The notes under the pieces: model-generated
Database searches by the model: none
Told to the model about the DNA's origin: nothing
Seen by the model: the letters and a program-made list of their open reading frames with translations, nothing else
In this document: positions 63,134 through 64,000 of the stretch, in pieces
How positions within the stretch are numbered: the stretch's first letter is position 1
Layout of the letters: every line of letters begins with the position of its first letter
Program-made: the position numbers and the translations under genes
Assembly: GCF_013366925.1 (NCBI RefSeq)
Contig: NZ_JAALDK010000003.1
Coordinates: 186,001 to 250,000 of the forward strand
Direction of reading: 5' to 3'
DNA: 64,000 nucleotides
From: Paraburkholderia youngii
GTDB taxonomy: Bacteria; Pseudomonadota; Gammaproteobacteria; Burkholderiales; Burkholderiaceae

Positions 63134-64000
63134 CTATGCATTTTTGACGCAAACCGGTTTGCCGAAGGCGTTCCACCGGTTCAGCAGGTTGGCGATGATT
63201 ACGCCTTCGCCTTCCTGCGACGCAAGCTCCTGCGTCAGCAGGCGCTCGCCGATGCAGCGCTTGATGCGCGAGATCTGTGCCTCGGCCAGCGAGCGCACAC
63301 CGTAGCCGTATTTCTTGTGAAATGCATAGATGCCTTTGTCCTCGATGTATCTGACGATCTGGTCATGCCGGCGGGTTCTCTCCTCGCCGTGTACGACCGC
63401 GTGAGCTGGCGGTGGGATGACGGGCGTCACGCCCGCGCCTGAAAGCGCTTCGGTACGCTCGATGCTGTAGTACGCGCCATCGGCAATCACCCGATCCATC
63501 GGCACATCAGCGGGCAACACGGCGTCCATTCCTTCGCTGTCCAATACTTCTGTAGTGGTGATGCGGATCGCGTGTACGTTCATGTCAGCGTCGATCGACT
63601 GATGCATCTTGCGCCACGGCGTGCGCGCGGCCTTCTGAGCGTACTTTTCCTCGTACCACTGGCTCGCCCGCCCAAAGCTCAATCCCGTGCTGTCGACCAT
63701 GAGACTGATCGTCCCGCCGCGCGCGAGACGCCGGGCCAACTGTTCGCAACGCTGCGTGACGCTCACCTCCAGTGAAGCGAACCGTTCGCCCAGCTGACTG
63801 GCGCTGGGCACCGGGATGTCCAGCCCGCGAGTCTCCCAGTAGTCCTCCATATAGCCGGTGATCTGCCGCATCCCCCAACCCAACAGCCGGTAGAAGGTAA
63901 AGATCAGCTCGATGTACGCCGTGGTGTAGGTCGGCTCACGCCCCGACACGCCCGGCGTACGGATCTTTGCGTTGATAAGCTGCGCCTTCAGATCGCCGCC
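63134..64000 (-). CDS. IS5-family transposase, 5' end beyond window
   Basis: DDE_Tnp_1-type transposase. The frame is open to the window edge (KAQLINAKIRTPGVSGREP precedes YIELIFTFYRLLGWGMRQ). DDE residues fit MVDSTGLSFG, IADGAYYS and a final SQI/RIK/E region (AEAQISRIKRCIGERL). The C-terminus is complete and ends 57 bases before the iron-enzyme start. Its first residues lie outside. The fragment at 1-86 shows what the start of such a gene looks like but need not be the same element. Confidence 0.88.
   Translation of the reverse strand, partial: GGDLKAQLINAKIRTPGVSGREPTYTTAYIELIFTFYRLLGWGMRQITGYMEDYWETRGLDIPVPSASQLGERFASLEVSVTQRCEQLARRLARGGTISLMVDSTGLSFGRASQWYEEKYAQKAARTPWRKMHQSIDADMNVHAIRITTTEVLDSEGMDAVLPADVPMDRVIADGAYYSIERTEALSGAGVTPVIPPPAHAVVHGEERTRRHDQIVRYIEDKGIYAFHKKYGYGVRSLAEAQISRIKRCIGERLLTQELASQEGEGVIIANLLNRWNAFGKPVCVKNA

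Overview
The window looks like part of a large plasmid from a high-GC beta-proteobacterium of the Burkholderiaceae (Burkholderia, Paraburkholderia or Caballeronia type). The grounds are GC-rich codon use, typical MFS/IclR/CaiB catabolic genes, and IS5, IS21, IS110 and IS4 family elements. It also carries an iteron replicon with parAB, a second actin-type partition locus, and a conjugation-type pilus operon. Lineage is inferred from gene style, not from a search.

Layout. 0-12.7 kb is chromosome-like accessory cargo. It holds an IS5-type transposase start, an SDR epimerase beside a broken MmyB-type regulator, an orphan secreted TpsA/FHA-like protein with GLUG repeats, and an acid-CoA catabolic operon (HMG-CoA lyase-like, CaiB transferase, MFS, amidohydrolase). 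A divergent IclR regulator and a second MFS transporter follow, and related GTTCT/AGAAC repeats lie in both promoter regions. 13.3-27.9 kb is plasmid backbone: a tyrosine recombinase with a C-terminal Fis-like helix-turn-helix, a ParM/ParR/parC-type locus, and a leftward block (primase, SSB, KfrB-like domain protein, small proteins). A rightward operon then carries a NERD protein, two paralogous DNA-binding/coiled-coil proteins and a single-chain FlhD-FlhC type activator, followed by a CAP-domain lipoprotein.

28.1-43.6 kb is one leftward, tightly overlapping operon. It joins the VirB8-VirB9-VirB10 core of a type IV secretion system to R64-like thin pilus genes (pilL, N, O, P, Q, R, S, V), with two lytic transglycosylases and a double VirB9-like protein. 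No VirB4, VirD4, VirB6, VirB11, relaxase or prepilin peptidase is in the window. 44-50 kb is the replication and maintenance core: a KorB/ParB-type regulator, a Rep_3 initiator, at least 13 iterons plus one outlier, ParA, ParB and a candidate parS.

50-64 kb is a decaying mobile zone: an IS21 element with a doubly broken istA, an IS4 remnant, a DUF1016 nuclease and a gutted DUF1016 copy, an SDR/SMP-30 pair, and two heme-oxygenase-like iron enzymes, one truncated by an IS110 fragment. A further IS5 transposase runs off the right edge.

How the parts may work together. The FlhD/FlhC fusion resembles the SetCD/AcaCD class of conjugation activators, so it is the best candidate switch for the transfer operon. 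A CAGCCGGCTG palindrome lies upstream of the rightward operon, upstream of the transfer operon and upstream of the KorB-like gene, which suggests one shared regulator. Four rightward units share a second motif, GACTTGACTT plus a downstream -10-like box. These regulatory links are inference from sequence.
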